DNA of 64,000 nucleotides from Talinum fruticosum (taxonomy: Eukaryota; Streptophyta; Magnoliopsida; Caryophyllales; Talinaceae), in NCBI GenBank assembly GCA_021018815.1, contig JAITYX010000048.1:3154501-3218500 (forward strand). The letters are read 5' to 3'. The position numbers were made by a program, and so were the translations under genes. Below, piece by piece: positions 47,772 to 60,120 of the stretch. The notes under the pieces are model-generated. The model was given only the letters and a program-made list of their open reading frames with translations. It was not told the DNA's origin and ran no database searches. Each line of letters begins with the position of its first letter. The stretch's first letter is position 1.

Positions 47772-48193
47772 TTTTAGGGTCATGTTTAGCGGATAGCTAT
47801 TTATGTAACGGATAATTGTTTAATTAGCCGATAAGCTGTTAGATTTTAACTGTTAGTGAATAATTGTTCAATTGAGCGGTTGAATAAATTTGTTCGGTAA
47901 ATTTAGAAATTGGGTTAATTAATTATTGTAAATTGATATAAAAGAAGATAAAAAATTTGTTAAATATGAATTAATAAAGGGATGGTTTTGTCAAAAAATA
48001 TGAAATGTTAATTTTAAATTTGAAAAGCTAATGTATTCTTTAACCTTTTGGAAACATTAATTGAAATATCATAAGTTACTGCAAATGCTAGTTAAAATAC
48101 TACTTTATCGAACATTAATATTTGATTGGTTAGAATTTTAACTTGGTCAAAATACTAGACACTATTTCAAACATTTTGCTGAACAGGACATTG
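47772..48193 (-). mobile_element. hAT-like MITE, copy 2
   Basis: Reverse-complement relative of 45,879-46,275; on this strand it ends GCTGAACAGGACAT. It lies in the presumed long LKR 5' intron. Confidence 0.6.
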
Positions 48194-48310
48194 AATTATA
48201 GATTTTAGGGTTGTATGGGATATTAAGACTATGTCGCCCAGTAATAAAAAATAAATAATTTTAAGAATTAAACTAAAATAAACCAATTGAAATTATCCAA
48301 TATTTTTTAA

Positions 48311-48592
48311 TATATTCCCTTTCCTTTTATAATATATCACTTTAATTAAATTTTTTATTTCACAATATCTTCCACTTTACAATTATATTGACATATTTAT
48401 AACTAATTTATCCATTTTGTTCTTATTAATTATTTTTTTCACTTATTTTTTCATTGACATTGTTTATTTCCAATGAAATTTTAAGACAATTTGATCTTTG
48501 AATACAAATTTTATCATAAATTTTGTGCTTTCTTGATATTCCCTTGTAACAAAAAAAATGATAAGTATTGTGAAATGGACGGAATATTTTGT
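48311..48592 (-). mobile_element. Stowaway-like MITE, copy 2
   Basis: Left ATATTCCCTTTCCTTTTATA and right AAATGGACGGAATATT. The body is the reverse complement of the 47,058 copy (shared CAATGAAATTTTAAG-type words), more diverged. Confidence 0.65.
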
Positions 48593-48599
48593 ATTAAAA

Positions 48600-50290
48600 G
48601 GACATAATTCCAAAAAAAAAAAAAAACATGTGATTATTTGAAATTTGTAGAATTTTGTGGCCATCAATAAGAATCTCAATAATTAAACATGCCTTGAATG
48701 ACTATTTTATTATACATATTCAATAACTTCATTTTTTAATTTTATTTTTATTTTTTGGGTGAGGGAGGGGGTTAGTTGGTGTTATTTTCTGTTTGGATTT
48801 TTATGTAGGGGAGGGAAGGGGTGTTAATGGAGGGAAAAAATTTGAAGAGCGGGGCAAGGAAACTAATTTTCATTTTATTTAGTTTTGTAAAGGAGGAGAA
48901 GGAAAAAAAAAAAAGGTGTGAATTCATTAGTTGAGAAAAAAAAATTGTCACCCCAAATTGCAGAAGGGGGAGTAATTGAGGCAAGGGATGAAAGGAGGTG
49001 AATTTTTTTTTGGATCGGTAATCAGATTCATTTAATTTGTGTGTCCTATCTCAGGAAAGTTTAAAAGATTGACTGGATTGAAAGTATTGTTAAAGCTTAA
49101 TATTTACTCCCCTCATTATTTCCACAAATGAAAAAATTGTTCTCCTCTAAATTCAAACTTTGAGAGATGGGGGGGAATATAGTCACAGTATTCGACATGA
49201 AAAGGAGGTGAATTGTTCCTCTCCCTCCCCTCCCTTTAATTTTCTCAATTAAGATTAAACATGTCATCTTTATTCGCCTCCTTTTCTGCTCGGTATTGTC
49301 AATCCAAATAGGGTATGTCCTTATTTGAATGTTAGCTTTTTTATTTGCTTTTCACCAAAAATAACTTTTTGAATGTATTTTGCAACCATATAACATATAG
49401 AATTGTATGGGAAAGATATAGGAGTCTTTTTTATGCCCCGGGGTAACAGAAGAATGGAAAACTTACTGTACAACAACCAGTATCTAAATTTTCTACGCAA
49501 ATTGAGAGATCCTTTACCTGATGTCAAAAAATATATAAATAATTAGTTTGCTATTATGTTCGATCTCTGAAAATTTTATTGTAGTCCCGAATATACCTCT
49601 ACTAAGATAGCCATGAGTTACAATGTTTTTTCCTTTTGTATTATCTAAACCTTCCTATTTTTTCTTTTTGTCCAAACATCTATTAACATATCACCCGTCG
49701 CCCGATATTATAACGAATTATACGTAAGGGAATTACGGTCTAACAACTACGTGGTCTCCTTGTACTCATTTTTATCTTAATTTAGTATTTTGCTTTGTTG
49801 CACTCGTTCTATTGGGTCGGTTAAGAAATTAAAGGACTGATAAGTTGTAAAAATTAAATGCAATTGAATTTGGGCTTTCTTTTTAAAAGCTTCTGTCTCT
49901 AGATTTGGAAATCTAGCTTTAAGTCTCACTTTTGTGTTAGATGGTTGAATATTTCTTCTCCTTGCACTATTTATCAGTCATTAGCCAAGAATTAAACTAC
50001 TTTTGACTCGTAACTTATAACGAATAGAACTCTGTCGACGTAGTTCTTCTCCATTGATAATAACAATACAATCCTAGGCCTTATTTAAGTCAAGCTGTGT
50101 CCATATGATTATTGTGTTAGTAAAGTACACATTGAGCATTTTTTTTTCTTCTAATGATACCCTTGAAAGAGGAAATTATCTCTTCTGATGAAAATCATTT
50201 ACCTATTTCGTATGAACATCTTTCTATCATTGAGTTCATGGAATTTACTCCCACTTTGCTTTTGTTTGTATGTTTTGACTTCCACATTAG
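48600..50290. other. Non-coding, presumed LKR 5' intron
   Basis: 48,780-49,310 has G-rich AGGAGGTGAATT words at one side, C-rich ones at the other, and GTTTGGATT/AATCCAAAT at the edges, so it may be another MITE (about 530 bp). The rest is AT-rich. The region ends at the acceptor TTCCACATTAG before 50,291. Confidence 0.45.
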
Positions 50291-50306
50291 ACAAGAGAAA
50301 GACACC

Positions 50307-53300
50307 ATGCTTGGGAATGGAGTTGTTGGGATCCTTTCAGAGACTTGTATCAAGTGGGAAAGGCGGGTGCCTTTAACCCCAGCTCATTGTGCCCGTCTTC
50401 TACACAAAGGAGATGTGAAACGAATAATAATTCAACCATCGACTAAGAGAATTTACCACGATTCCCTCTATGAAGATGTTGGTTGTGAGGTGTCTGAGGA
50501 CTTGTCAGAATGCGGTCTCATTGTAGGAGTTAAACAACCAAAGGTATGTAACATGTTGGCATTCCACAGTACAACATTATTTATGCTAGAGTGCAGATAT
50601 AGGAATATGAAGGTGCTTATCAATTGGTCATTGCAGTTGGAAATGATTCTTCCTGATAGAGCTTATGCTTTCTTCTCACATACCCACAAGGCACAGAAAG
50701 AAAACATGCCTTTGTTAGACAAGGTGTGCAATCAACCTTTTTTTTTTTTTTTTTTTTTGAGGAGGCGGTTATATTTTGAACTTTGTGTTTCAACTTATTG
50801 TTAGTTTGATGTGTTGTAGATTCTAGAAGAAAGGGTGACATTGTATGATTATGAGCTCATCGTTGGAGATCATGGCAACAGATTGCTCGCATTTGGAAAA
50901 TTTGCAGGCAGGGCCGGGATGATGGACTTCTTACATGGTTTAGGACAACGTATGTGCTTTCTCCATATCGTATGTCTTTGGCCATTTTAACCGTAAAACT
51001 CTGTATATATTTATAGAAATACTCATAAAATGAAGTTGTGATTTTTCCTCCAGTTTTGGAAAATCTTATAGATTTTGCATTTTGGACTTTGCATTGGGAA
51101 TTTAGGTTAGGTTTTGGAAGTTCGATCTTTTGCTGATTACCTTGATTTTCTATCTTCAAATATAGGATACTTGAGCTTTGGATACTCCACGCCTTTCCTC
51201 TCCCTCGGTTTATCTTACATGTATCCTTCATTAGCTGCTGCCAAGGCTGCTATTATATCCGTGGGTGAAGAGATCTCTACTCAGGGATTGCCCTCTGAAA
51301 TCTGTCCTCTGGTTTTTGTGTTTACTGGCACAGGAAATGGTATTTTTCCATCATTTTCTCTTGTGCTTATCTGTGCAATAAGTTCTACATTTCATGTCGC
51401 AATAATTGGTCATTGTATTTAATTCTTATTGTTGTTACTTAAAAAACATATGTATTTTAACTAATTCTATACCTAATATGACTTCTACTATAGTTTCCCA
51501 AGGTGCACAGGAGATATTCAGACTTCTTCCTCATACATTTGTGGATCCAAGCAAACTTCCAGAGCTGTATGAAATGGTAAATGCTAATTTTTCAGCTGTG
51601 AATCCCATACAATCTAATCGATAATTATGAGGAATGTCCATTGCCCTCACTATTCACATTCTCAGGTTGAAGGATTGATCATAAGTACCTACTTGTTGTG
51701 CAGGCTAGAGGTCAGAACCAGAATTCTCGAATGTCAAAGAGAACTTTCCAAGTCTATGGTTGCATTGTGACTAGCAAGGACATGGTTGAACCTAAAGATC
51801 CTAACAAAATGTTTGATAAAGTATATCAGCATCCTCATAGATTTATCCAGACATTTGACAATTTTGTGTATCATGTTCGGGAATAAATACTAACATCAAA
51901 TGCCTTCTCTTCTCTCAGGATGACTACTACTTATATCCAGAGTATTACAGCCCGGTTTTTCATGACAAGATTTCCCCCTATGCATCTGTTATCGGTAAGT
52001 GATATTTATTCACTTTCTTACATGTTCTTTTATACAACGCCAATGTGGATCTAAAATGTATATTTGTATACAACACATCTTTTTAGAATTCACTTACATT
52101 GAGTACTTTAGCCTACACATAATGAAAACACTATATTATTTGGTTCTTGAAGCTTGATTGTGTATTTATTTCAGTAAATTGCATGTACTGGGAGCCTAAA
52201 TTTCCGAGACTATTAACTAGCAAGCAGCTTCAACACCTGATGAGCCAAGAAAGATGCCCACTTATTGGTATTGCAGATATAAGTTGTGATATAGGAGGAT
52301 CCATTGAGTTTGTTAACCAAGCTACAACTATCGACTCTCCTTTCTTCAGGTATTGTGGTAGAAATTCATTACTGTATGGGAAATTAACATCTTCAAAGTG
52401 TTCTTGGCAATTTAAATTTTTAATTTTGGTTTGTTATTGCTGACTTCCCCCTGGTTGTCATATTTAATAACTCTAGCTATGATGATCAAGGATATTTAAG
52501 AGCTTGACCAGATCGAATTCCTCTGGCTGATGAATTTGTATGGGCTAAGAGCTTCTTCCTTGGGCTGATGTTATGTTGAGACGTCAAATCGTGTTCTTCC
52601 AATGCAACTTCAAATTTACTTCTTATTTCTCTTATACTTGCCTTCATGAGATACAAGGAGCAAGAAGCGTCCACTACAAATGAATCTTCACCTTAAGATA
52701 AACCTCCATTAGTTCTAAGAGTTGCTCAAATTCAAAATGTTTGACTATAGAGTTTTTAAAAATGGTTCTCTTTAAATGAAAAATGCTTCTTTGATGATAA
52801 AAGTAATCGTATCAAATCCTTTAAACCTACTTACACCACACCTTGTGGTGTTATGATCCCTGTGCTTGAGCTAATTGTGTATTTAGTTTGTTGATATAAG
52901 CTAGCTAAGATCTATGAACCTGAATCTTGTGTTCGCAGATATGACCCATCAACAAATTCTTACCATTATGATATGGATGGTAAAGGTTTGATATGCTCTG
53001 CTGTAGATATTCTTCCAACCGAGCTTGCAAAAGAGGTATTTTGCTATGCCCATATCAGGGTTTCACTTTCTAACATGGCATGAAGATTTTTGCCTGAAGT
53101 TGTTATAACTGCACCTAACAAATTGTTTTTCCATTGAAGGCGTCTGCACACTTTGCAAACATTTTGTCACAATTTATAGAGCAATTGGCCTCCACAAAAG
53201 ATATCGGGGAATTACCTCCCCACTTGAAGCAAGCATGTATCGTTCATAAAGGTGCACTTACACCCTCGTATAAGTACATTCTTCGTATGCGGGAATCTGC

Positions 53301-53430
53301 TTCAGAGCGAATGTCACAGGCAAGATTTCGAGATCACATACATTCATCGACTCTGAAATGTGGAGATCAATTACATGTTACCATGAATGGTTCGTCTGAT
53401 AGAAATGGTTATAAATACAGAGGTCTTTAG
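50307..53430 (+). CDS. LKR/SDH: Lysine-ketoglutarate reductase (LKR), reductase-only gene model
   Basis: LKR condenses lysine with 2-oxoglutarate using NADPH to give saccharopine, the first step of lysine breakdown in the cytosol. Ten exons join in frame with GT-AG introns: 50307-50543, 50637-50723, 50820-50949, 51166-51339, 51494-51576, 51704-51820, 51919-51994, 52175-52349, 52939-53035, 53140-53430. Total is 1,467 nt, 488 residues. The N-terminus (LGNGVVGILSETCIKWERR) and YAFFSHTHKAQKENMPLLDK belong to the alanine-dehydrogenase-like N domain. VFVFTGTGNVSQGAQEIF is the nucleotide-binding loop. ISCDIGGSIEFVNQATTI and VDILPTELAKE complete the reductase. The last exon keeps family sequence to YILRMRESASERMSQ and then has about 36 unrelated residues before TAG. 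Plant enzymes normally continue into saccharopine dehydrogenase (about 1,060 residues in all); none is seen here. The ATG follows an acceptor (50,288-50,290). Confidence 0.9.
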
Positions 53431-53632
53431 ATGTCTTCAGTGAGCAGCAATCAAAGAGCAAAATACGAAAGGGGATGGTGAGTTTGTAAGAAAGGGGAAA
53501 AAGGGTGTCTTCAGTGAGCAGCAATCTAGTTTGTATTGTGTGCTGAAATTACGTGTAAAAAACTGAACTTATTAGAATGTAAGAGAAACAGTTGTGTTCT
53601 ACTGATGTTGAAAAATAAGTTTCGGGGCACAT

Positions 53633-53638
53633 AATAAA
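53633..53638 (+). terminator. Candidate poly(A) signal for LKR
   Basis: AATAAA about 200 bases past the LKR stop codon. In between, GTCTTCAGTGAGCAGCAATC occurs twice (53,433 and 53,504). Confidence 0.4.
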
Positions 53639-53639
53639 A

Positions 53640-54362
53640 AACTTAATATGAAAATTAACCTTGCACTCGTACTTTGCTCTAATCAACACCAGTTTATTCT
53701 TGTCCCCTATGATCTGTAGAAAATTTTTAAGTAGGGTTAGAGACAAATAATTAGAGCCTGTCACAATGAAAAACATTAACCAGATCGAGATTGGTACATT
53801 TTACAAGCTAGCCAAATTTTGGCTAATCTAGTTAGTGGTCAGGAACCACATACATTGATGGATGGATGTACTTATACTAGTGTCGTCAGACATGTTAATT
53901 AAAAAAGTATTCTAAATTTTTATGAAATTGTCCAAAATTTGTAAATGGAGCATCCAAAATTAATTTAATTTATCAATTTTATAAGTTTAAAAGTGAATAC
54001 CGTTGTAGAAATTTTGCAACTTTTTCACTGATTATAATAGCTTCGAGAACACCAAAAGGGAAAACTCGTACCTGGAGATGGACATTCGTACCCCATCCTA
54101 TTCCAACTATCTGTACCCCAAAAGGGGAAAAACTTCAGACATGAAGTGGTTTGAGGGGATACCCGGAGATTGACATTAGCTTGGAAGAGACCACTCAATA
54201 AGGAAGAGCAGAAGAATGCCTCAAGACTGAACAACCAGATGCTGCAGTGCAAACCACAAAAAAAATCACAAAGATCAAATACAGTGGAGTGGAAATCAGG
54301 AATTCTCACTCAAAAGTCTCACTGCCAGCTCTCAAAAACTAGCACTCCAGGGGATACACATT
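53640..54362. other. Non-coding 3' flank of LKR
   Basis: No further LKR/SDH exon and no other gene was recognised on either strand. Confidence 0.55.
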
Positions 54363-54845
54363 GACAATCTAGTATGCTCAGTCTGGATGAAGTTAGCACC
54401 TCCAAAAGTGGAGTTCATAGTGTGTTTGGCTTTACTTGACACGATAAACACAAAGCAAATGCCATGCAGGAAAGGAATTTTCGACTGAACAAGGTAATAC
54501 TTGCACCTTCTGCTCAAACCACAGAGAGAATTTGGATCACTACTGGTGCACTGTCAATTTGCATGGAATATATGGTTCACAACTGCAGCTAAACCAGGTA
54601 CTTGTATTCTAAAGCAAGATAGCTTGAGGAGCCTTTATGAAACCTGGGTGAGCAAAAGAGTCTCAAACAAAGTAAGGAAAAATCTCTGGCTTGCGAGTTT
54701 CTCTGCTATTACGTGGAGCCTCTGGCTTCATAGAAATGCAGTGGTTTTTGAGAACAAAAACTGTGATGCAATTGAATTAAGTCAGTTTAGCCAGATATAT
54801 CGAAATCAAGGGCTCACATTACAATCAGCCTCTCTCTCTCTCTGA
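54363..54845 (+). pseudogene. LINE reverse-transcriptase C-terminal remnant (zf-RVT)
   Basis: WMKLAPPKVEFIVCLALLDT, then a frame change into CTFCSNHRENLDH, then HCQFAWNIWFTTAAKP and LWLASFSAITWSLWLHRNAV. This is the zinc-binding region and tail found at the end of plant non-LTR reverse transcriptases. At least one stop and one frameshift break it. The tail ends in a CT repeat at 54,830. Confidence 0.8.
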
Positions 54846-55119
54846 TTTGTTTGCAAGGCTCAGATTGCCCAGGTCTTCTTCTCCATTAATGAAGAGAACC
54901 AACATCAGCCATATATTCCACTCAACAATTTCAGAGCAAGCAAGATTAAAGAACAGAGCAGCCAAATCGAAACAGGGGCACAAATTGAACCAAACAACGA
55001 ACCAAAGGAGGGGAAAAGATCTGAACTTTGAGCCGATCAATTGTAATTTCAACACCAAATTCCAAACTCTGACAAATTCACCAAAGTCAATAAACAAAAT
55101 ATATTCTATTAACATATAA

Positions 55120-55600
55120 TTTATGCTTGAAGATGAATTGATTGAAAAAACAAAGGTTCTTGAAGGTAAACTGAAAAGAAAAAACCAGACTCATGGAAAA
55201 TGAAGAGGGAAATGAGAGAGAGAGTGTTTATTTCTTAAATTAAATAAATCGCTAGAGAGAGAATGTGGCACGTGGGAAGTGCATTTTGGAAAGTGGGTGA
55301 GTGGGTTGGGGTTAACTTGCTTTCTAGGTTAGAGGTAATAATTTTTAATGGTTAAGATTTGTTCAATTTATATTAATGGTTGAGATTAATCAATTATTAT
55401 AATTGGAAAATTTTAACTACGGTAGAATTTTATAAAATAAAATGATCGCTTCGAGAAACTCTCGGTTCTAACCTGTATATCTTTGTTAGTAAAAAGAGGA
55501 TTGTTAAATAAAAAGTAAAAAAACGAATTTTAAATAAAAATTGGTTTTGGGTAATTTTAGTTCATTGTAAAATAATTTTATTTGAGAGATTAATCAACTA
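55120..55600. other. Non-coding, no gene seen
   Basis: AT-rich. 55,340-55,400 holds two TTAATGGTTRAGATT words. Confidence 0.5.
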
Positions 55601-55601
55601 A

Positions 55602-55664
55602 GCTGTAGTAGCACACTTAGTAAATCTTGATGTTAAGATTTTAGGTTTAAATCATGTTTAAAGC
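55602..55664 (+). ncRNA. Short tRNA-like sequence, decayed copy
   Basis: GCTGTAGTAGCACACTTAG...AAATCTTGATGTTAAGATTTTAGG aligns with the next copy 28 bases downstream, but the acceptor and T-arm pairings are lost. Confidence 0.5.
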
Positions 55665-55692
55665 TTTATTTTGAGGGAATCAGTAGCAAGGA

Positions 55693-55755
55693 GCTGCAGT
55701 AGCACACTTGGCAAATCTTGATGAGAAGATTCCAGGTTCGACTCCTGGCTGCAGC
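55693..55755 (+). ncRNA. Short tRNA-like sequence, copy 2
   Basis: 63 nt: perfect 7-bp acceptor (GCTGCAG/CTGCAGC), A box TAGCACACTTGGC, hairpin AATCTT...AAGATT, and perfect T arm CCAGG TTCGACT CCTGG. It is too short for a canonical tRNA. Downstream flank (55,756-55,870) is the reverse complement of 56,430-56,547. Confidence 0.55.
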
Positions 55756-55977
55756 ATTGATTTTGTTATTATTTTCCTCCTTTATGGACAAAATTGCTAC
55801 CAAAAAACAACTCAATAGCACATTGGAAAAAACAAAAAATTCCGAATGGATGGTTGGGTGGTATTAATATTATGTTCAAAAATAATTCCTCCTTTTATTG
55901 TGGATGATGTTGACTCCGAAGACTACTGTAATTTTTCAGTTTTAGATAAATACAATTACCCTCCTTGTTGCTAAAAA

Positions 55978-57392
55978 AAACATTCAGAAAAGATTACTTT
56001 ATTATTTTAAAATATAACTGAATCCTTCATGAAATATAAATAAATAAATAATATTAAGATAGAAAGATATATAAAATGAGAAATATGAATGATGAAAACT
56101 AGGTTGCTAGAATAAGCTATATAAAAATTACAAACAAAAGGCTTCTATTTTTAATTATTTAAATAAAAATATATTAAATTATATTTTTAAAATTAACTAA
56201 TCCCTTGTATAGAAAGGGTTATCATCCTAACAAGTGAAAAAAATATCTACATGTCAAAGAGTGGCTATAAAGATTTGACCAATGGAGGATTTTTTCCCTA
56301 CTATTTAAATTGAGTTCTAGCATATTTTTCAACCCTTCACCAATAAACAGGATACGAAAATTAAGTTTATGTTTTGAGAATCTATTCCTATATCAGTACC
56401 CATTTTTTAACATAATAATAATCTCCAACCATTGAGGAGTTTATGGATAAAAACGTCACCAATTTAATTTTTTTCCCCAATGTGCCATGGAGTGAGTTTT
56501 TGGTAGCAATTTTGTCCATAAAGGAGAAAAATAAAAAGAAAAACAATGCTGCAGCCAGAAGTCGAACCTGGAATCTTCTCATCAAGATTTGCCACGTATG
56601 CTACTGCAACTTCTTGTTACTCTCCTCCCGCAAAATGAATATTTAAACACGTTTGCGGTAGTAACAAACCACATAGTGTACATCTGGCATAAGTAGAACT
56701 TGAAAATTCCAAAGTAGTTTTCTTATTTCCACAAGCGGACAAATTATATTTTAAAACACAGAATTTTGCAATAAAATTTAAAGAGTAAAATTAAAAAAAG
56801 TCTAGAAATGGAACCCGATTTCTCAAGTGACAACCTAGCATTGAAAGGGTCTATATTTTTTGCGGTTTATGAATCCATTCCAAATTCAATCACAATTGTC
56901 AAAAACATAGCTTAGTTACTAAAGACTAGTCAATAATATATACACATAATATTTGGGTGTGTTTATCACTAACTTTTGAGTTAGTTGTTAGTATTTTGGA
57001 GGAGGTAAAAAACTACTTATCTAAAATTCAATTTAAATAATAGAAAAAAAATACTCCTAAATGTCAAATCTCTATAGCCACACTTTTATATGTACGATTT
57101 ATTTTCGAACTTTTTGCTAGGATCTTAACCCTTTCTATGCAAGGGATTAGTTAATTTTAAAAATATAATTTGATATATTTTTATTTAAAAAATTAAAAAT
57201 AGAAACCTTTTTCTGTAATTTTTATACAGCTTATTCTAGCAACCTATTTTTCATCATTCATATTCAACTCATTTTATATATCTTTCTATCTTAATATTAT
57301 TTATTTATTATCTTAATATTATTTATTTAGTTATATTTCATTAGGGATTCAGTTATATTTTAAAATAATAAAGTAATCCTTTTTTAATGTTT
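55978..57392. mobile_element. Transposon with long terminal inverted repeats
   Basis: The left arm (about 55,978-56,340) and right arm (about 56,985-57,392) are inverted copies. Shared words include ATTACTTTATTATTTTAAAA, ACTAATCCCTTG and TAGAAAGGGTTA on the left strand sense. Arms of about 370-400 bp around a 640-bp core suggest a Mutator-like or fold-back element. The core contains another tRNA-like copy plus its flank. No target duplication could be fixed and no protein is encoded. Confidence 0.75.
56548..56610 (-). ncRNA. Short tRNA-like sequence, copy 3
   Basis: Same structure as 55,693-55,755 on the opposite strand. One acceptor pair is lost (GTTGCAG opposite CTGCAGC) and the T arm has one change. 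It lies in the core of the inverted-repeat element. Confidence 0.55.
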
Positions 57393-59080
57393 AAATCAAT
57401 AGTTTATGAAAATATTTTAAAATATGATGCATATTAAGACAACAGTGAATGATTTTATGTGGAAAAATACATGTAACAGGAGTAATAAATATCAATGCAC
57501 TTAATAATTAAAAATTTAATTGATTCACATATACCAAATCAATTATTTTAGGCCACATATTATTCAAACATAGTTTATATACCTTAATTTTAATATTTTC
57601 AATTCAATTTATTCCTTGAATTTGGCATAATAATATTCCATTGTGATAAAATTTTCCTTGAATATCAATTTCCTCATATGTAGACAGCGAAAAATGGAAT
57701 ATTTTTTGCTTACAGAACTTTTAATTTTTGTGATTCTAACTGAGTATTTTTTTATTAGCAATTTGGCATCCCTAAAAATCAGTCATTAAAACACAAGATG
57801 TATCCGAATAATATAAGGCATGGTTAATAAATCCTATGATTCTACGATCTAAAAACATTCCATCGATCTAATTCCCATTAGAATCTTAAATGTATTAGAA
57901 TCTTAAGATCTTAATTTAGTTCAAAAAATTTGTGGTATCGTAATACGATTCTACGACTCTTCCATTCAATTTGCGATCCTAAATAAATTTTATGAACTGT
58001 TGACACGTAATTTTATGCGAAAATTCATCACAACACTATGCTTTTGAAATAAAATCTTTCACATAAATGTATAGTTGAATTTGATTCTTATAATGTTTAT
58101 AAATATTTGTTAAGATTCTTATTCTTATAAAAAATTTTACGATTACAAATAAATATTAGAATCTTACGATGTTTGATCCGATTCTACAATTTCAATTCTA
58201 ACCACCTGCAATCCATTCTGATTAAGATCGCAATTATAACAACCTTGATATGAGGGATACCTTACGTTCTCTATATATAGCTGAATAAATTTTGTAAACC
58301 CCAAAAACTCAATGAATATGAGTGTAAGTATAATATTAATTCTTAAAATATGATAAATATGTGTATAAATTTCTTTTATTAAAAAGTGGATACAAATACG
58401 AGTATGGCTCCATCACGTTCCAATCGCCCAACACGCTCATCCCCACCTTCGAGCGCTGCTTATGCTGGTTTGTGAGTTACAGTGGGAGACCCTGAATCAT
58501 TTACGTTGTTGTGTACAATTATAGTTAGTTTTCCAGCATTAGATTACAATCTGTAGCCAAAAATTTAACATCCTACTAAGATTTCCAGCATTACATTTAT
58601 TGACCAAAAAAAAAAAAAATAGTATTCTTCTAATTATAAAGGATCCAAATTTGTTAAGACCTTTCAGTATCAGGTTTACTAGAGAAATCTGATTACATCT
58701 CTAGGCTATTTCTTTAATCTTTAAATTTTATTGCTAAATTCTATTTTTTTAAAAATAATTTGGTAGCTTGAGGAAATAAGACAACTACTTTTAAAATTTT
58801 CAAGTTGTACTTATGACAAATCTATACTAAATGGTTTGTTCAGTATGGCAATGATAGAGGCGAAAGTATATACTCTCCAGAATATATATTATATGCTTGA
58901 TAGTATATGCTCCCATCACATATATCAACATCTATCATATGTTAATAATTTATTGACATATGTCTTGGGAGCATAAACTCCCAAGTGTATAATAGATGCT
59001 CTGAATTTTGTGGACCAAACATAATGACCCTTGTATGGATAATGAGATGACTACTTGTATTGATTTTTCATCTAGTACAC
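57393..59080. other. AT-rich intergenic, no gene seen
   Basis: 58,400-58,490 has a brief GC-richer stretch whose frame could be a gene scrap (ITFQSPNTLIPTFERC), too short to identify. The rest is AT-rich. Confidence 0.5.
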
Positions 59081-59082
59081 TA

Positions 59083-59234
59083 TATATAATAGAAATCTTT
59101 TCAAAATTATGAAATGGTGGTTTGAGAGTGAATTTAGGAGCTTTGTTCAATATAAAAATAATAATTTATCCTTAAAAAATATAGGTTTTCACTCATCTAT
59201 GGACTCTCTAAGTCTCACTTGTCACAGATAATTA

Positions 59235-59303
<69 letters not shown>

Positions 59304-59449
59304 CTATACTATATAATAGCAATCTTTTCAAAAATATGAAATAGTGGTCTGAGAGTGAATTTAGGAGTTTCTTCCAATAAAAAAAACAATTTATCCTTGA
59401 AAAACATAGGTTTACACTCATTTATAAACTCTCTTTTACTCCTTGCCAC

Positions 59450-59536
<87 letters not shown>

Positions 59537-59700
59537 CTAACTACATCTAACTACATATAATAGTAATCTTTTCAAAATTGTTAAATGGTGGCCTAGGAGT
59601 GAATGTAGGAGGTTTATCCAATAAAAAATAATACTTTATTCTTGAAAAAAATAACTTTCCATTCATGTATAGACTCTTTGAGACTCACTTTTCACAAGTT
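59083..59700 (+). repeat. Three tandem Helitron-like 5' ends separated by AAT microsatellites
   Basis: Units near 59,083, 59,304 and 59,545 each begin with CTATACTATATAATAG-like sequence and AATCTTTTCAAAA, share GTGAATTTAGGAG, and end ACTCACTTGTCACA or similar. Units 1 and 2 run into AAT or ATT repeats (59,233-59,300 and 59,448-59,535). TCTATACTATATAATA is a common opening of plant Helitrons. Confidence 0.65.
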
Positions 59701-60120
59701 GTATATTCATATTTATTTAGTCATTTATATTTCGGTTTTTAAAATGAAGATAGTTGTAAAATAAAATTATATGAAAGTTAAAATGAAAATATTAGAAAAT
59801 TAAGAAACTTAAAATGAAGATAGTTGTATGAAAGCTAAAATTATATGAAAGTTAAAATATGTCTCCTGAGTTGTTAGGGTTGATTTCTGAATCTTTGTTG
59901 AGGTAGAAGTATCACCTTGGCATGATTGTACGTAAAGCTCATTATATTTGTGATTAACTGGAATCCGTTGAACTTCTTGTTTGTGCTTTTTTTGAGATTC
60001 ACATGCTATGCATGTTTATTGGTTCATCTTCTTTCATCCTATTTTTCATTCTGGGCACTGCACTATGCTCTCTATATAGAGAACGCTAAGTATTGAGACT
60101 TCCAGTATTCCTTCTTCATT
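59700..60120. other. Non-coding, no gene seen
   Basis: GAAAGTTAAAAT and TTAAAATGAAGATAGTTGTA words are locally repeated; otherwise AT-rich. Confidence 0.5.

Noticed and set aside
58400..58490. Small gene near 58.4 kb
   Set aside because: About 30 codons without recognisable homology or splice context.
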